From positions 1-6,474 of the forward strand of contig JAUVIT010000108.1 in NCBI GenBank assembly GCA_030592605.1: a stretch of DNA of 6,474 nt, read 5' to 3'. This document shows, in pieces, positions 6,191 through 6,474 of the stretch (within the stretch, counting starts at the first letter, position 1; every line of letters starts with the position of its first letter). This DNA comes from Bacteroidota bacterium. GTDB lineage: Bacteria; Bacteroidota; Bacteroidia; Bacteroidales; GCA-2748055. Position numbers and translations under genes: made by a program. A model generated the notes under the pieces. The model saw nothing but the letters and a program-made list of their open reading frames with translations. It was not told the DNA's origin and made no database searches.

Positions 6191-6474
6191 ATGAATGAAG
6201 ATTTTCTTATAGTGTTAATTATTTTCGCCGCCATATTCGGAATTGTATTTGTGGTGGCCCAGGCCAGGAACCGGGAACGGATGGCTATGATTGAAAAAGG
6301 TGTGAGCCCAAAGGACTTTATGACCGAGCGCAGACCTAATTCTTACGGAATTCTTAAATGGGCCCTTTTACTGGTAGGTATCGGATTCGGACTGTTTATT
6401 GGAAGTGTCCTTGACGCCTATACCAGCATTCCTGAGGAACCAGCTTATTTTGCTGCGGCACTCTTCTTTGGAGG
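6191..6474 (+). CDS. DUF6249-like multi-pass membrane protein (partial, runs off the right edge)
   Basis: 94 codons are visible and the frame is open to the window end. The protein begins with a membrane segment at about 5-23 (FLIVLIIFAAIFGIVFVVA), then a basic cytosolic stretch with RNRERMAMIEKGVSPKDF (26-43), a second segment at about 54-71 (LKWALLLVGIGFGLFIGSVL) and the start of a third from about 85 (AYFAAALFFGG). The 'RxRERxAxIEKG' loop followed by a Gly-rich helix is what I recall from the DUF6249 family of Bacteroidota, often found beside ECF sigma genes; the biochemical function is unknown. The ATG directly precedes the first membrane segment; no Shine-Dalgarno is seen. It is divergent from the sigma gene, with a candidate ECF promoter 39 bp upstream. 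The family name comes from memory of the motif, so it is less certain than the membrane topology. Confidence 0.75.
   Translation, partial: MNEDFLIVLIIFAAIFGIVFVVAQARNRERMAMIEKGVSPKDFMTERRPNSYGILKWALLLVGIGFGLFIGSVLDAYTSIPEEPAYFAAALFFG

Overview
This window looks like chromosomal core DNA from a member of the Bacteroidota, probably Bacteroidales-like. The evidence is a GltX with the Bacteroidota-style sequence (no zinc cysteines, a long insert after KLSKR), an SDR-type threonine dehydrogenase paired with Kbl, a short TatD of the GEIGLDK type, a DUF6249-like membrane protein, starts without clear Shine-Dalgarno sequences, and a TAnnTTTG-type -7 element in front of gltX. I see no mobile element, CRISPR array, tRNA or rRNA.

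Layout. Left block, minus strand: a TatD-family metallohydrolase cut by the left edge (1-472) lies 19 bp downstream of gltX (492-2018), probably as one transcript from a promoter around 2053-2060. Upstream of that, also on the minus strand, is an exported TPR protein (2083-2820). Middle block, plus strand: after a 97-bp divergent intergenic region come an SDR-type L-threonine 3-dehydrogenase (2918-3868) and glycine C-acetyltransferase kbl (3875-5065), 6 bp apart. Together they convert threonine plus CoA to glycine plus acetyl-CoA.

Right block: an ECF sigma factor (5449-6021, minus) is followed after 1 bp by a small cysteine-free protein with two membrane segments (5055-5447, minus), a candidate anti-sigma factor. 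The end of that gene overlaps the end of kbl by 11 bp. Divergent from the sigma gene is a DUF6249-like multi-pass membrane protein (6191 to beyond the right edge).

The most interesting signal is in the 169-bp region between the sigma gene and the DUF6249-like gene. The same bipartite element, TGTAAC-N14-GGCGTCA, occurs twice in opposite orientation, once facing each gene. It has the layout of an ECF promoter (-35 'GTAAC', -10 'CGTC', 16 bp between them). I infer that the sigma factor drives its own operon and the divergent membrane protein, forming a small self-contained, possibly envelope-linked, regulon. An 11-bp perfect inverted repeat and a 6-bp-arm palindrome lie in the same region. All coding genes appear intact except the two cut by the window edges. 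No gene-free stretch exceeds 300 bp.
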